Source: a bacterium endosymbiont of Escarpia laminata (lineage in GTDB: Bacteria; Pseudomonadota; Gammaproteobacteria; Chromatiales; Chromatiaceae). From it: 47,080 bases of DNA. The stretch lies in contig QGON01000045.1 of the NCBI GenBank assembly GCA_003660235.1, positions 1 to 47,080 on the forward strand, in the 5' to 3' direction. Below the pieces are notes generated by a model. It was not told the origin of the DNA and did no database searches. It saw only the letters and a program-made list of their open reading frames with translations. Below are positions 35,525-45,039 of this stretch, in pieces; position 1 is the stretch's first letter, and every line of letters starts with the position of its first letter. The translations under genes and the position numbers were made by a program.

Positions 35525-36115
35525 ATGATCGGCAGGCCCGGTCCAAAACAACGCCGTGCGGTTTTCTTCCTGTTGGCGATTTCCGTTTTCGCCATCAGCT
35601 ACTATGCGGGCAACCGCAATAAAACCGTTGATGCAGTCCCAATCTCCGGCTTGGTGATGCGCCCCCCTGCCCCGGCCCCGGAATTTCAGCTTTTCGATCA
35701 GTCAGACGAGTCCTTTTCGCAGGAGCAGCTGCGGGGGAGCTGGAATCTGCTGGTGCTGGACCCGCAGTCCGGCACCGCCTCCCCCGCCTTCTATCGCATG
35801 GTTCAGGTCTACAATCGTCTGGCCATCGAATCGGAGCTGCAACGTCAGACCCACTTCATCTACGTTCCCAGAGAGAGCAGTGACGACATCAAGGCTGGGG
35901 CTGGTAGACTCGGTCCCAACTTTATCGCGCTGCACGGCTCAGGGCGTGAAGTCGATGAAACTTTCCTGCGTTTCGGTGTGTCTGAGATCACCAACAACTT
36001 CACGCTCTACCTCATTGACCCCGAGGCGCGGATTCATGCACTGTTTACTGACGTGCAGGATGCGGCTACCATCGCGGCTGATCTGAAGGCAATTATCAGC
36101 AACCAAAATCCATGA
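35525..36115 (+). CDS. SCO1/SenC-like thioredoxin-fold protein lacking all cysteines
   Basis: 196 residues. One N-terminal membrane helix (about 12-28) after a basic start anchors it with the domain in the periplasm. The rest follows SCO/redoxin layout: PEFQLFDQSDESFSQEQLRG, then LLVLDPQSGTASPAFYRMVQVYNRL where SCO proteins carry the CxxxC copper site, then a C-terminal GVSEITNNFTLYLIDPEARI resembling the SCO His region and strand. No Cys exists anywhere in the chain, so copper binding through CxxxC and thiol chemistry are excluded. It starts 16 bp after the aminotransferase and overlaps psd by four bases. Confidence 0.75.
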   Translation: MIGRPGPKQRRAVFFLLAISVFAISYYAGNRNKTVDAVPISGLVMRPPAPAPEFQLFDQSDESFSQEQLRGSWNLLVLDPQSGTASPAFYRMVQVYNRLAIESELQRQTHFIYVPRESSDDIKAGAGRLGPNFIALHGSGREVDETFLRFGVSEITNNFTLYLIDPEARIHALFTDVQDAATIAADLKAIISNQNP

Positions 36116-37023
36116 AAAACTCTCCTGCTGCCCTGCGCGGCACCCCTGAAACCATTGGCAACAAACTTTTTGTGGGTCTCCAATACCTGCTGCCACACCA
36201 CCTTTTATCGGCAATCATGTACCGCATCACCCGCTCGGAGTGGAAACCCTTCAAGGATTTGCTGATCCGCAAAGCCATTGAGTGGTATCGGGTGGATATG
36301 GATCTGGCGCTGGAGTCGGATCCGGCGGTCTATCGCAGCTTCAATGACTTCTTTACCCGCGTCCTGCGACCGGATGCGAGACCCGTCGCTGCGGAACAGG
36401 ACGCCATCACCTCCCCCGCCGACGGCACACTGAGCCAGGCAGGGGATATCGAGAGCGGCTATCTGTTCCAGGCCAAAGGGCACGACTACTCTTTGCTGGA
36501 ACTGCTGGGTGGCGATATCGAGTGGAGCCGCCGTTTCGAGGAGGGCAGTTTTGCCACCATCTACCTCTCACCGAAAGACTACCATCGCGTGCACATGCCG
36601 TATTCCGGCACCCTGAAAAAGATGATCCATGTGCCGGGACGCCTGTTCAGCGTCAACAACACCACTGCCCGTATGGTGCCCAATCTCTTTGCCCGCAACG
36701 AACGGGTTGTCTCTCTCTTCGAAACCGAGGTTGGGCCCATGGCCGTCATCCTGGTGGGCGCGATCTTTGTCTCCAGCATGGATACCGTCTGGTCGGGCAC
36801 AGTGACCCCTGTTTCAAAACAGGTACGTGAATGGCACTACGCAGAACAGCCGGCACCTGCAGAGATCACCCTTGAAAAGGGAGAGGAGATGGGGCGCTTC
36901 AATATGGGTTCCACTGTGATCCTGCTGTTCGGCCAGGATGCCATGGACTGGATGGATGAGCTGACGCCGGAGATGCCGCTGAAGATGGGTGAGCAGATCG
37001 GTCAGGCGCAGGCAATATTGTAG
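36112..37023 (+). CDS. psd: Phosphatidylserine decarboxylase proenzyme
   Basis: 303 residues. It converts phosphatidylserine to phosphatidylethanolamine at the inner membrane. The pyruvoyl cofactor is formed by self-cleavage at the GS bond of a (L)GST motif, here FNMGSTVILLF (about 263-273, Met in place of the common Leu). Other family blocks: YRSFNDFFTRVLRPDARP, SPADGTL, YLSPKDYHRVHMP with the catalytic His, and GAIFVSSMDTVW. The N-terminal helices fit a peripheral membrane anchor. The ATG overlaps the SCO-like gene stop (ATGA), implying coupled translation. Confidence 0.96.
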   Translation: MKNSPAALRGTPETIGNKLFVGLQYLLPHHLLSAIMYRITRSEWKPFKDLLIRKAIEWYRVDMDLALESDPAVYRSFNDFFTRVLRPDARPVAAEQDAITSPADGTLSQAGDIESGYLFQAKGHDYSLLELLGGDIEWSRRFEEGSFATIYLSPKDYHRVHMPYSGTLKKMIHVPGRLFSVNNTTARMVPNLFARNERVVSLFETEVGPMAVILVGAIFVSSMDTVWSGTVTPVSKQVREWHYAEQPAPAEITLEKGEEMGRFNMGSTVILLFGQDAMDWMDELTPEMPLKMGEQIGQAQAIL

Positions 37024-37133
37024 GCCCTTATAGGACCATCGCCCCGAAGCAAATTGGTACGGTGGTGGTACACTGGCACCTCATCGCCGCAGGGCGCGAC
37101 GCCTACAGACAAACCCGTCGCTTTAGCAGGCTG

Positions 37134-40100
37134 TTAGAACCGAACCATTATCTCCTCTGAGTAACCCGATTCAATGCCCGCATTATCGATTGCGGTTACC
37201 GCCAGATACCAGACTCCGGCACTGGGTAGCGTAACAACGTGGGATATCATACTGTCTGCCACCTCCCACTGCTCATAGTCACCTGGTTCCTGACCGTAAT
37301 AGACGCGATATGATTGAACACTCCCACCCTCACTGGGTGTCCAGGAAATCTGCACCCGATTGCTGGCTGCCTCGCATGAAGTGATACAGGTGACGTCCAC
37401 ACTAACGGTGGCGGTAGCACTGTCGCCATCGAGATCGATTACCTCGTAGATAAAACTGTACCTGCCTGAATAACCGGCAGCTGCCAGATAGATGACCTCA
37501 TTACCTGCGGTGAGGCTCAACTCCCCTTTGGTCGGGGATTGCAGGATGCGCAAACTGATCGGCCCATCCTGCAGACCGGTATCATTGGCCAGCACAGCGA
37601 CCATGACAGATTCACCCGCAACGACTGCGGCCAGATCATCGACAGCTACCGGCTGATGGTTGAGCCCTGTGACCAGAATGGAGAAAGGCGTCAGCTGGCT
37701 CGTAACCGTTCCATCGCTCACCGAGATGGCAACATCCATATATTCACCAATATCAGACTCAGCAGGTGTGCCGCTCAAGGTGCCGGTAGCGCGGTCGAAG
37801 TTCAACCATGTTGGTTTTCCACTGACGGCAAAGGTCATACTGTCACCATCAGCATCAGAGGCACTGGGGATAAAACGATACGTTTTGCCTGCGGAGACCT
37901 CAGCAGTCGGATCACCGCCAATCACAGGCGCCCTGTTGACATTACTGACTACCAGGGTGAAGGGGGAAAGTGCAGCACTCGCCTTTCCATCCGATACCGA
38001 TACACTGATATCCGAATAACTGCCTGCGCCATCGAAGCCGGGGGTGCCGGAGATAACTCCAGTTGCGGAATCAAAACTTGCCCAAGCAGGCAGATTTCGA
38101 ACACTAAAGATCAGTTTATCGCCATCAGCATCAGCGGCTGCGGGGGCAAAATGGTAGGGAGTATTTTCCGCCACAATCAATACGGGCTGACCGGTAATTG
38201 TCGGCGCATAATTCGGTAGCTGTGGATCTGTAGTGCCGACATACTCAAATGCCCCCATATCCGGTGCTGTGCCGTTGTATTTCAGGGCCACGCCCTGACC
38301 GGCATTCCAATTCAACGCACGATCGAGGGTGATGGTGTGGTTGGCATAGTTGATCTCGACGATACGGGCGGTCTCGTTACTGCCCTGTAACTGAATCTCA
38401 TCCCCGGCCTCACCGGCGATGCCGAAACCGTCGTAGAAGTAACCGGCATCATCGACCACCAGGGTGGTGCCGCTGCCGCTGCCCACGGTGGTGGTGAGGA
38501 AACGTCCGGCATCGATCATCGGGCTGGTGGGTTCGAGGGTGAAGACGTGGTTGACCTCATCCACGAACTGCGGATCCTGCTCCAGGTTGTTTACGTAGAA
38601 AGCCGGTTTAGTGCTCTGCGCATCGACCAGTGAGATGCCGGTGCTGCCCCAGTGTCCGATCACATTATCCCCCGGGTTGCCGGAGAAGAAGTTGTTGCTG
38701 TCGAACTGATAACCCGACATGTCGTTACGGTAGACGTGCTGGTAGGGAACGTTGGGTTTTTCGCAGTCCGTATTTCTGTTGAGGATGTTGTTGGCGAAGA
38801 GATTGTCCTCAAAGCCCCCCACTGAAGAGTCCATTGTGGTGATGCCGCCACAGAGATTTTTGTGGAAGACGTTGTTGTAGACCCGGTTGTGGGTGTTGAA
38901 GCGGGCCTCCTGGCTGTAGTTCTGCATGCCGAGGCCGGTATTGTTCGCATAAAAGACATTCTGGCGAATGATGCCGTTTTGGCCTGCGTACTGAATGCCG
39001 TTGCCGCCGGAGGTGCTGTAATAGTAGCTGGTTCTGGCAAAGGTATTGCCTTCTACCAGATTGTACTTGGTGGCGTCGTGAAGGGTGAACTCGTGATCGA
39101 AGCCCACATTGTCGCAATCATAGATCTCGCCGATCTTCTGGATCTCGTTATCGAAATGGTTATTGCGGATCACGTTGAAGTTGCCGCACTTGATTACCCA
39201 GAGCGTATGGCTGGCACGCACAAAGGTGTTGCCCTCCACCAGGTTGTGATCCGATTTGATCAGGGCAAGGTTGTCCTGTGAAGAATTCTCGATGGTGTTG
39301 TTGAGAATCTTGTTATGGGTTGCCTCCTGAAAGAACAGGCCGGTCTTGGCGCTGCCACTGCCGTGGTTTGCCCGCAGGAAGCTGTTGTACTGCAGGATAT
39401 TATGATGGGCGTTGAGGGCGTACATCCAGCGATAGACATCGTGAACCCGCAATCCCTGCAGAATAAGGTATTCGCGATTGGAGATGTCAATGGCCGGGCT
39501 TAGGTTGGTGCCGGTGATCGTCGCCTGCTCGGATTCATAGTTGCGATAGGTGATGTAGTTGTCGGGTGTGCCGGAACGTTGCGGAATCAACTGTTCGTTA
39601 TAGCTACCCTCGCGAATCAAAACGGTTTCACCGGCGACAGCCGCTGCGGCGGCCCCGCTCAGACTGCGAAAGGCCGTGTCGGAACCTGCGCCGCAGGCAC
39701 GTCTACCGGCATCGTAGTCGTTGCAGCTTGATGCGCCGATGAGCGGGTCAACATAGAGGTTGTTACCCCCGCCTGGTGCGGGTACGGGTGCGGTGACGAT
39801 GATCTGGAAGGCGTTCAGTGTTGCACTCACGGTACCGTCGAAGACAGAGATGCCGATATTGCTATAGTTGCCTGCCGTGCCTGCGACGGGTGTGCCGGAG
39901 AGCTGCCCGGTGGCGGTGTTGAAGCTGGCCCAGGCCGGCTTGTTAACGATACTGAAGGTCAGGTTGTCGCCATCCGGATCAGAGGCGCTGGGAGTGAAGC
40001 TGTAGGCTGTGCCCTCGGCAACGCTGCCCGCCGGTGAGCCGGAGATGACCGGTACCCGGTTTGTGTTGCTGACGGTGATGGAAAAGCTGGGCAGTGAGGC

Positions 40101-42158
40101 GCTCTCCGTGCCGTCGGTCACGCTGATAAGGATATCGCCCCAGTCCCCGGCATCATTGTAGCCAGGGTTGCCGAACAGTTGACCGGTGGTGGGGTCGAAG
40201 CCGGCCCACTTTGGTTTGTTGGTGATACTGAAGCTCAGTGCGTCACCATCCGCATCGGATGCGTTCGGGATGAAAGTATAAGTCGCTCTTTCGGCAATGC
40301 TGGTAGCAGGAGAACCGGAGATGATCGGTGCCTGATTATTGTCACTTGCGGTTACGGAAATGGTGAAGCTGGACAACGAGGCACTGCCTGCGCTGTCGGT
40401 TACGCTGATGCTGATATGGTCATAGCTGCCGGCCGTACCTGCACCAGGCGTGCCGGTTAGATTTCCAGTCGCAGTGTTGAACCCGGCCCAGACCGGCATG
40501 TTGCTGATACTGAAGGCCAGTACATCACCATCCGCATCGGATGCGTTGGGAGTGAAGCTGTAGATCGAGCCTTCAGTGACACTACCGGAAGGAGACCCGC
40601 TGATGGTCGGCAGACGGTTTGTGTCGCTGACAGCGATGGAAAAACCAGCCAGCGTAGCGCTCTCCGTACCGTCGGTTACACTGATACTGATAAGGTCGTA
40701 GTTGCCTGCAGCATCAAAGCCGGGGGTACCGGAGATGGCTCCAGTTGCAGGATCAAAACTTGCCCAAGCTGGCAGATTGCGAACACTAAAGCTCAGTTTA
40801 TCGCCATCGGCATCATCGGCTGCAGGCACGAAATAGTAGGGTGCATTTTCTGCCACAACAGAAGCAGGGAGACCGGAAATAGTCGGCGCATGATTCGGTA
40901 GCTGTGGATCTGTAGTGCCGCCACCCTCGCTAACCTGGTAGTTGATGACCAAAAGAGGTGCTTTATCCGCCTTGCCGTCAAAAGAAGAGGCCACACGGCG
41001 TCCGCTGCCTTTTATGACCACCGCCAGATGATTCCCGGCCTGCCAATCCGGTTGGTCGACCGCAGCCTGTATCAGTGCGGAGATATCTGGCGTCCGTTGC
41101 CCAGCACCGGCTCTTCCCCTTTTTCTCCAAGCTGATGGAGACCATGCAACAGACCTTGCAAAAAGCGTGCGTGATGAAACGTTATAACTGCTTTTCTGGA
41201 ACGGCGCTGCATTGGGCGTCTGTTCCACACCAATTTCAAGGCTGCTGGCACCACGGGAAACCTTATCGACAGTAAACTGGAGGTTCGCTTCATCGATGCG
41301 GGTGCCCTGCGGCAGATCAACAGCGAAGCGAAGTCCGACAACCTGATACTCACCATCGTATATCAGTTCAATATCAGAACTATTGGTATAGATATTTCCA
41401 TCCTCTTCCTCTTCCACATCATCAAGAGATGAGGAGATACGACTGGTGAACTGTTTTGAAACTACAGGCTCTTCTATCACCGGCTTCTCGGGAACAGGAG
41501 CTGTCACACTATTTGTGTATAAAACAGATAACAGCGGCGCCTTATTCATTTCGCCGTCATAAGAGGATGCAGTACGCCGGCCACTGCCTTTAATAACAAC
41601 TACAACATGGCTTCCAGATTTCCAGTCAGGTTGGTCGACTGCCGCCTGTATCAGCGCTGAAATATCGGGCGTCTGCTGTGCTTTACCAGCTTTCCCTACA
41701 CGCGGCCAATCCGCAGGAAGCCATGACACGCTTTGACGAAAAAATGTGCGGGAGGAGACGTTATAGCTCAGATTGCGGAATGGTTGCGCATCCAGACTGT
41801 TTTCCAGATAAATCCCCAGACTTGTCGGGCCGGTTGAAACCTCATCAACGGTAAACTGAAGTTTTGCCTCGTCGACACGAACACCTTGCGGAAGATTCAG
41901 TACAAAGCGGAGTCCAATAACTTGATATTCACCATCGTATACCAGCTCCAGGTCTGAACTGTTAACGTAGATGTTGCCACTCTCTTCCTCTTCCACGTCA
42001 TCCATAGAGGCCGAGATTCTCTGCTCAATACGTGTTGACACAACACCTGAATCAGCCTCACCAGCTTGCACACCAGTGAAAAGCGGCAACACTAAAAACA
42101 GACATAAGATAATGAACGAAGAAAAAGAGCAGCGCTTACAAAAAATACTTTCCAACAT
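37134..42158 (-). CDS. Large modular exported protein with Ig-type repeats and a beta-helix module
   Basis: About 1674 residues from ATG 42158 (a TTG at 42173 is also possible). Positions below count from the TTG. Signal peptide (FIILCLFLVLPLFTGVQA). Two copies of a beta-sandwich module (about 45-220 and 240-415; SSDLELVYDGEYQVIGLRF, then SYNVSSRT and GSGRR-ASSYDG) related to surface-protein carbohydrate-binding types. Four putative-Ig (He_PIG-like) domains follow, about 428-800 (LPAWASFDPATGAISGTP pattern), then a parallel beta-helix (about 803-1310, many NxI/NNxF coils: HNILQYNSF, NKILNNTIEN, NLVEGNTF). Two more Ig domains (about 1319-1505), a cadherin-like Ig (NHQPVAVDDLAAVVAGE) and a C-terminal fibronectin type III domain (about 1609-1679) complete it. 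Probably surface-exposed and polysaccharide-binding or degrading; catalytic residues are not assigned. A paralogue lies upstream at 42577-44613. Confidence 0.85.
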   Translation of the reverse strand: MLESIFCKRCSFSSFIILCLFLVLPLFTGVQAGEADSGVVSTRIEQRISASMDDVEEEESGNIYVNSSDLELVYDGEYQVIGLRFVLNLPQGVRVDEAKLQFTVDEVSTGPTSLGIYLENSLDAQPFRNLSYNVSSRTFFRQSVSWLPADWPRVGKAGKAQQTPDISALIQAAVDQPDWKSGSHVVVVIKGSGRRTASSYDGEMNKAPLLSVLYTNSVTAPVPEKPVIEEPVVSKQFTSRISSSLDDVEEEEDGNIYTNSSDIELIYDGEYQVVGLRFAVDLPQGTRIDEANLQFTVDKVSRGASSLEIGVEQTPNAAPFQKSSYNVSSRTLFARSVAWSPSAWRKRGRAGAGQRTPDISALIQAAVDQPDWQAGNHLAVVIKGSGRRVASSFDGKADKAPLLVINYQVSEGGGTTDPQLPNHAPTISGLPASVVAENAPYYFVPAADDADGDKLSFSVRNLPAWASFDPATGAISGTPGFDAAGNYDLISISVTDGTESATLAGFSIAVSDTNRLPTISGSPSGSVTEGSIYSFTPNASDADGDVLAFSISNMPVWAGFNTATGNLTGTPGAGTAGSYDHISISVTDSAGSASLSSFTISVTASDNNQAPIISGSPATSIAERATYTFIPNASDADGDALSFSITNKPKWAGFDPTTGQLFGNPGYNDAGDWGDILISVTDGTESASLPSFSITVSNTNRVPVISGSPAGSVAEGTAYSFTPSASDPDGDNLTFSIVNKPAWASFNTATGQLSGTPVAGTAGNYSNIGISVFDGTVSATLNAFQIIVTAPVPAPGGGNNLYVDPLIGASSCNDYDAGRRACGAGSDTAFRSLSGAAAAAVAGETVLIREGSYNEQLIPQRSGTPDNYITYRNYESEQATITGTNLSPAIDISNREYLILQGLRVHDVYRWMYALNAHHNILQYNSFLRANHGSGSAKTGLFFQEATHNKILNNTIENSSQDNLALIKSDHNLVEGNTFVRASHTLWVIKCGNFNVIRNNHFDNEIQKIGEIYDCDNVGFDHEFTLHDATKYNLVEGNTFARTSYYYSTSGGNGIQYAGQNGIIRQNVFYANNTGLGMQNYSQEARFNTHNRVYNNVFHKNLCGGITTMDSSVGGFEDNLFANNILNRNTDCEKPNVPYQHVYRNDMSGYQFDSNNFFSGNPGDNVIGHWGSTGISLVDAQSTKPAFYVNNLEQDPQFVDEVNHVFTLEPTSPMIDAGRFLTTTVGSGSGTTLVVDDAGYFYDGFGIAGEAGDEIQLQGSNETARIVEINYANHTITLDRALNWNAGQGVALKYNGTAPDMGAFEYVGTTDPQLPNYAPTITGQPVLIVAENTPYHFAPAAADADGDKLIFSVRNLPAWASFDSATGVISGTPGFDGAGSYSDISVSVSDGKASAALSPFTLVVSNVNRAPVIGGDPTAEVSAGKTYRFIPSASDADGDSMTFAVSGKPTWLNFDRATGTLSGTPAESDIGEYMDVAISVSDGTVTSQLTPFSILVTGLNHQPVAVDDLAAVVAGESVMVAVLANDTGLQDGPISLRILQSPTKGELSLTAGNEVIYLAAAGYSGRYSFIYEVIDLDGDSATATVSVDVTCITSCEAASNRVQISWTPSEGGSVQSYRVYYGQEPGDYEQWEVADSMISHVVTLPSAGVWYLAVTAIDNAGIESGYSEEIMVRF

Positions 42159-42399
42159 ATTGGTAACCCGCAATACAACTTATTATGGCTACATTGTTGG
42201 AAATTACGGGGCGGATGGACAGTTCATAAAATCAAACATGTGACACAATTTTTCACACTGATTTCATTGTGTGATGCCTGCCGGATTAATGCATAAATTT
42301 TAAGAACGAACCGATTGATTTTATGTTTTTGTGAACGAAATCAATCGATAGAATATTTGTACATTGACCTTCAGATAAGGTGAAGATTAAAACGCAAAA
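42159..42399. other. Upstream region of the large modular gene
   Basis: About 240 bp, noticeably AT-rich compared with its flanks, without a gene. It should hold the promoter of the large modular gene on the minus strand. No operator or convincing promoter boxes could be fixed by eye. Confidence 0.35.
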
Positions 42400-42441
42400 G
42401 CGCAAGGTCGTAGAGAGTGAAACAACTCTACAACCTTGCGC
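42400..42441 (-). terminator. Strong hairpin, possible terminator after the lipoprotein gene
   Basis: GCGCAAGGTCGTAGAG at 42400-42415 and CTCTACAACCTTGCGC at 42426-42441 pair at 15 of 16 positions around a 10-nt loop. Reading on the minus strand the stem is followed by CTTTTGCGTTTTAATC, a T-rich tail. It is 136 bp beyond the stop of the minus-strand lipoprotein gene and may separate it from the large modular gene. Confidence 0.5.
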
Positions 42442-42508
42442 CTTTAGATTCCCGACAAAGAATTTATCGATAAAAAACTACCCCGTAGCGATGACTCTGT
42501 AGATGGGC

Positions 42509-42556
42509 GAATCGCGGCGGGGCACCGCTCCTACGAACGCTTCGCAGCAAGCTGCA
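42509..42556. repeat. Half copy of the GTAGGAGCGG palindromic repeat
   Basis: GAATCGCGGCGGGGCACC and GCTCCTACG end the arm, followed by CGCTTCGCAGCAAGCTGCAGG. It is a partial member of the family seen at 17194-17255, placed just beyond the lipoprotein gene stop. Confidence 0.55.
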
Positions 42557-42576
42557 GGGAATCAAACCCAAAGAGA

Positions 42577-44613
42577 TTAAAAGGTTAAACTGACTTCTTC
42601 TGAGAAACCGGACTCAACACCAAGACTGTCAACAGCAGTCACTGAGAAATACCAGGCACCACCACTAGGAACCGTCACATCATGGGAGGTCATAGTGTCA
42701 GCCATGACCCACTGAGTGTAAACACCTGACTGAGTTCCATAGTGAACACGGTACTCCTGGATTCCCACACCATTGCTTTGACTCCAGCTGATTCTGGCCA
42801 TATGTGTGGTACATTCTCCCTCACAAGTCACACTGAGGGTCACGGTTGCAGTGGCACTCTCACCGTCAATATCCACAACCTTGTAGGTAAACGAATCCAA
42901 ACCACTGTATCCAGCATCTGGGAGGTATGAAAAGGTATTATCCCCGTTGATCGAGAGGTTCCCCTTCGTTGTATTCTGCAGCACGCTCAGAGTAATCGGC
43001 CCATCTTCAAGGCCGCTGTCGTTATTCAGTGCAGCGATCGGCACCACCTGCCCCGCCGTTGCAGATACCAGATCATCATTCGCAACAGGTTGATGATTAA
43101 TGCGCAGCACATTGATGGAAAATGCCGCGAGTGCCACACTCGCCACTCCGTCGCTTACACTGATACGAATCTCATTATATTCACCAATGTAGTTCCCGGA
43201 TGGTGTACCACTGAGTCTACCGTTTGCGCTGTTAAACACAGCCCAGGGCGGCATGTTGGTAATAGAAAAAACAAGCGGGTTATTGTCCGCATCGCTGGCA
43301 ACAGGCGTAAATTGATATAGCGTGCCTTCAGTCACCTCATTCAACGGGGTACCGCTGATCGTTGGTGCACTATTTGCCAAACTCACACTAATCGTAAAAC
43401 CGGGCAACGAGACGTTGTGTACGCCATCGGAAACGGCAATTCCTACATTTTCATAGTTTCCGGCATCTGACACCGAAGGCGTTCCAAACAAACGACCCGT
43501 CGATGAATCGAAGGCTGCCCAAGCAGGTTTGCCCGTAATAGAGAATGCCAACGTATCTCCATCTTGATCAATAGCACTCGGAGTAAACTGGTAACTGCCA
43601 CCTGCCACTACCTGGGTGGGTGCCAGGCCACTGATTACGGGCGCACGGTTCACATCAGTTACGGTAATGGAAAAAGGTGCGAGAGAAACAGTCTCAGCCC
43701 CATCGGTTACAGATAGGCTGATGTTGGTATAAGTACCTGATTGACTGTAATCCGGCGTTCCAGACAGTTCGCCGTTTACCACACTGAAATTCGCCCATGA
43801 AGGCAAATTACTTATCGAGAATACCAAGTCATCATTATCTGCATCCACGGCTACAGGTGTAAAAACATAGCCCTCACCTTCCGCTACTGTTAGCGCTGGA
43901 GTTCCTGACAATTCAGGCGGCCGATTGGGCTGCACAGGGTCTGTCCCGGTGCCGCCGGTATTCCCGCCATCAAAATATTCGACATTCAGCAGAGGCGCAC
44001 TGGCTGCATCGCCATCATAGGATGATGCGGTTCTTCTTCCGCTACCCTTGACGACAAGAACAACATGTTGCCCTGACTGCCATTGGGGTTGATCCACTAC
44101 CTTTTGAATCAACGCAGCAAGGTTCGGGGTCTCCTGTTCATCACCGGACTCACCAACAACATTCCAGTTACCCGGTTTCCAGCTGACGGTTTCGGAAAAA
44201 GTCGTCCGGGAAGAAACGTTATAACTACTGTTTGCAAAACTTTCCGCATCAGTAACGTGTTCTGCAAATATTTCAAGATCACCTGTTCCAGTGGATACTT
44301 CGTCAACGGTAAACCGTACACTGGCCTTATCGATAACGGCACCCTGCGGAACATCCACCACAAACCGCAAACCTATTACCTGGTCCTGATCATCGTTGAT
44401 CAATTCCAGATCACTGCTGTTTGAGTAGATGGCTCCACTGACCTCCTCTTCAACATCATCCATCGATGATGAGATACGACTTGTTGACGTCTTCAGCGCA
44501 GAACTTCCAGTTGCATCTGAAACAGAGGAGGTATCCCCTGATTCATTGCCACATGCAGCAAGTGAAAGAGCAATAACTACAAAAAATACAAGTTTTCCAA
44601 TCTGCGCAAACAT
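42577..44613 (-). CDS. Modular surface lipoprotein, paralogue of the large neighbour
   Basis: 678 residues from ATG 44613 (TTG 44622 possible). Lipoprotein signal with lipobox SLAAC at about 20-24. The layout matches the large neighbour without its beta-helix: one N-terminal beta-sandwich module (about 45-225, SSMDDVEEEVSGAIYSNSS, SYNVSSRT, GSGRRTASSYDG), three Ig-type repeats (about 234-510, LPSWANFSVVNGELSGTP pattern), a cadherin-like Ig (NHQPVANDDLVSATAGQ, about 511-605) and a C-terminal fibronectin type III domain (about 610-681). An outer-membrane anchor and adhesive or carbohydrate-binding role are inferred. The gene pair probably arose by duplication. Confidence 0.85.
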   Translation of the reverse strand: MFAQIGKLVFFVVIALSLAACGNESGDTSSVSDATGSSALKTSTSRISSSMDDVEEEVSGAIYSNSSDLELINDDQDQVIGLRFVVDVPQGAVIDKASVRFTVDEVSTGTGDLEIFAEHVTDAESFANSSYNVSSRTTFSETVSWKPGNWNVVGESGDEQETPNLAALIQKVVDQPQWQSGQHVVLVVKGSGRRTASSYDGDAASAPLLNVEYFDGGNTGGTGTDPVQPNRPPELSGTPALTVAEGEGYVFTPVAVDADNDDLVFSISNLPSWANFSVVNGELSGTPDYSQSGTYTNISLSVTDGAETVSLAPFSITVTDVNRAPVISGLAPTQVVAGGSYQFTPSAIDQDGDTLAFSITGKPAWAAFDSSTGRLFGTPSVSDAGNYENVGIAVSDGVHNVSLPGFTISVSLANSAPTISGTPLNEVTEGTLYQFTPVASDADNNPLVFSITNMPPWAVFNSANGRLSGTPSGNYIGEYNEIRISVSDGVASVALAAFSINVLRINHQPVANDDLVSATAGQVVPIAALNNDSGLEDGPITLSVLQNTTKGNLSINGDNTFSYLPDAGYSGLDSFTYKVVDIDGESATATVTLSVTCEGECTTHMARISWSQSNGVGIQEYRVHYGTQSGVYTQWVMADTMTSHDVTVPSGGAWYFSVTAVDSLGVESGFSEEVSLTF

Positions 44614-44839
44614 CTGCGTCAACCCATCAGTAATCGATTCAATGGGGGAGATTCTAGTCGTTAGGAAAACAGAAAAAAGCCACCTTTCAAAAACATGTGA
44701 AACCCATCCATCACTATTGGTGAAAAATGTGACGACTCGCTAAATCCAAAAATTATTAAACGAAATAAATGAGTATTTATCCAAAGTGTGAGCGTATTCC
44801 GAATTGCCTTATGGCATCTGATAATTACACTAACCTGTG
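44614..44839. other. AT-rich upstream region of the lipoprotein gene
   Basis: Intergenic DNA between the lipoprotein start and a MITE-like repeat. It contains stretches such as AATTATTAAACGAAATAAATGAG near 44750 (shown in two parts: AATTATTAAACG, AAATAAATGAG). The promoter of the lipoprotein gene must lie here, but no element can be placed with confidence. Confidence 0.35.
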
Positions 44840-44971
44840 TCCATCCAGAAACAGCGACTCTCGCTAAGACGCTAAGATCGAAAAGTTATAACTTATTGTT
44901 ATTCAACATATAATAATTGTTTCTTGACGTTCTTTGCGCCTTTGCGAGAGAAATCTTGATGTTTTTGGATG
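44840..44971. repeat. MITE-like double inverted repeat (CTCTCGC family)
   Basis: The outer arms CCATCCAGAAACA (44840-44852) and TGTTTTTGGATGG (44959-44971) and inner arms GACTCTCGCTAAGACGC (from 44856) and GCGCCTTTGCGAGAG (to 44950) are mutual reverse complements with few mismatches, around an AT-rich core. About 132 bp, non-coding. It lies between the 3' end of apbE and the lipoprotein gene. Confidence 0.75.
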
Positions 44972-45039
44972 GGAATTAACTATGCGACCTGGTGATATCG
45001 GATGCGCAGGAATAGGCGACGCAACGACTTGGCACAGCT

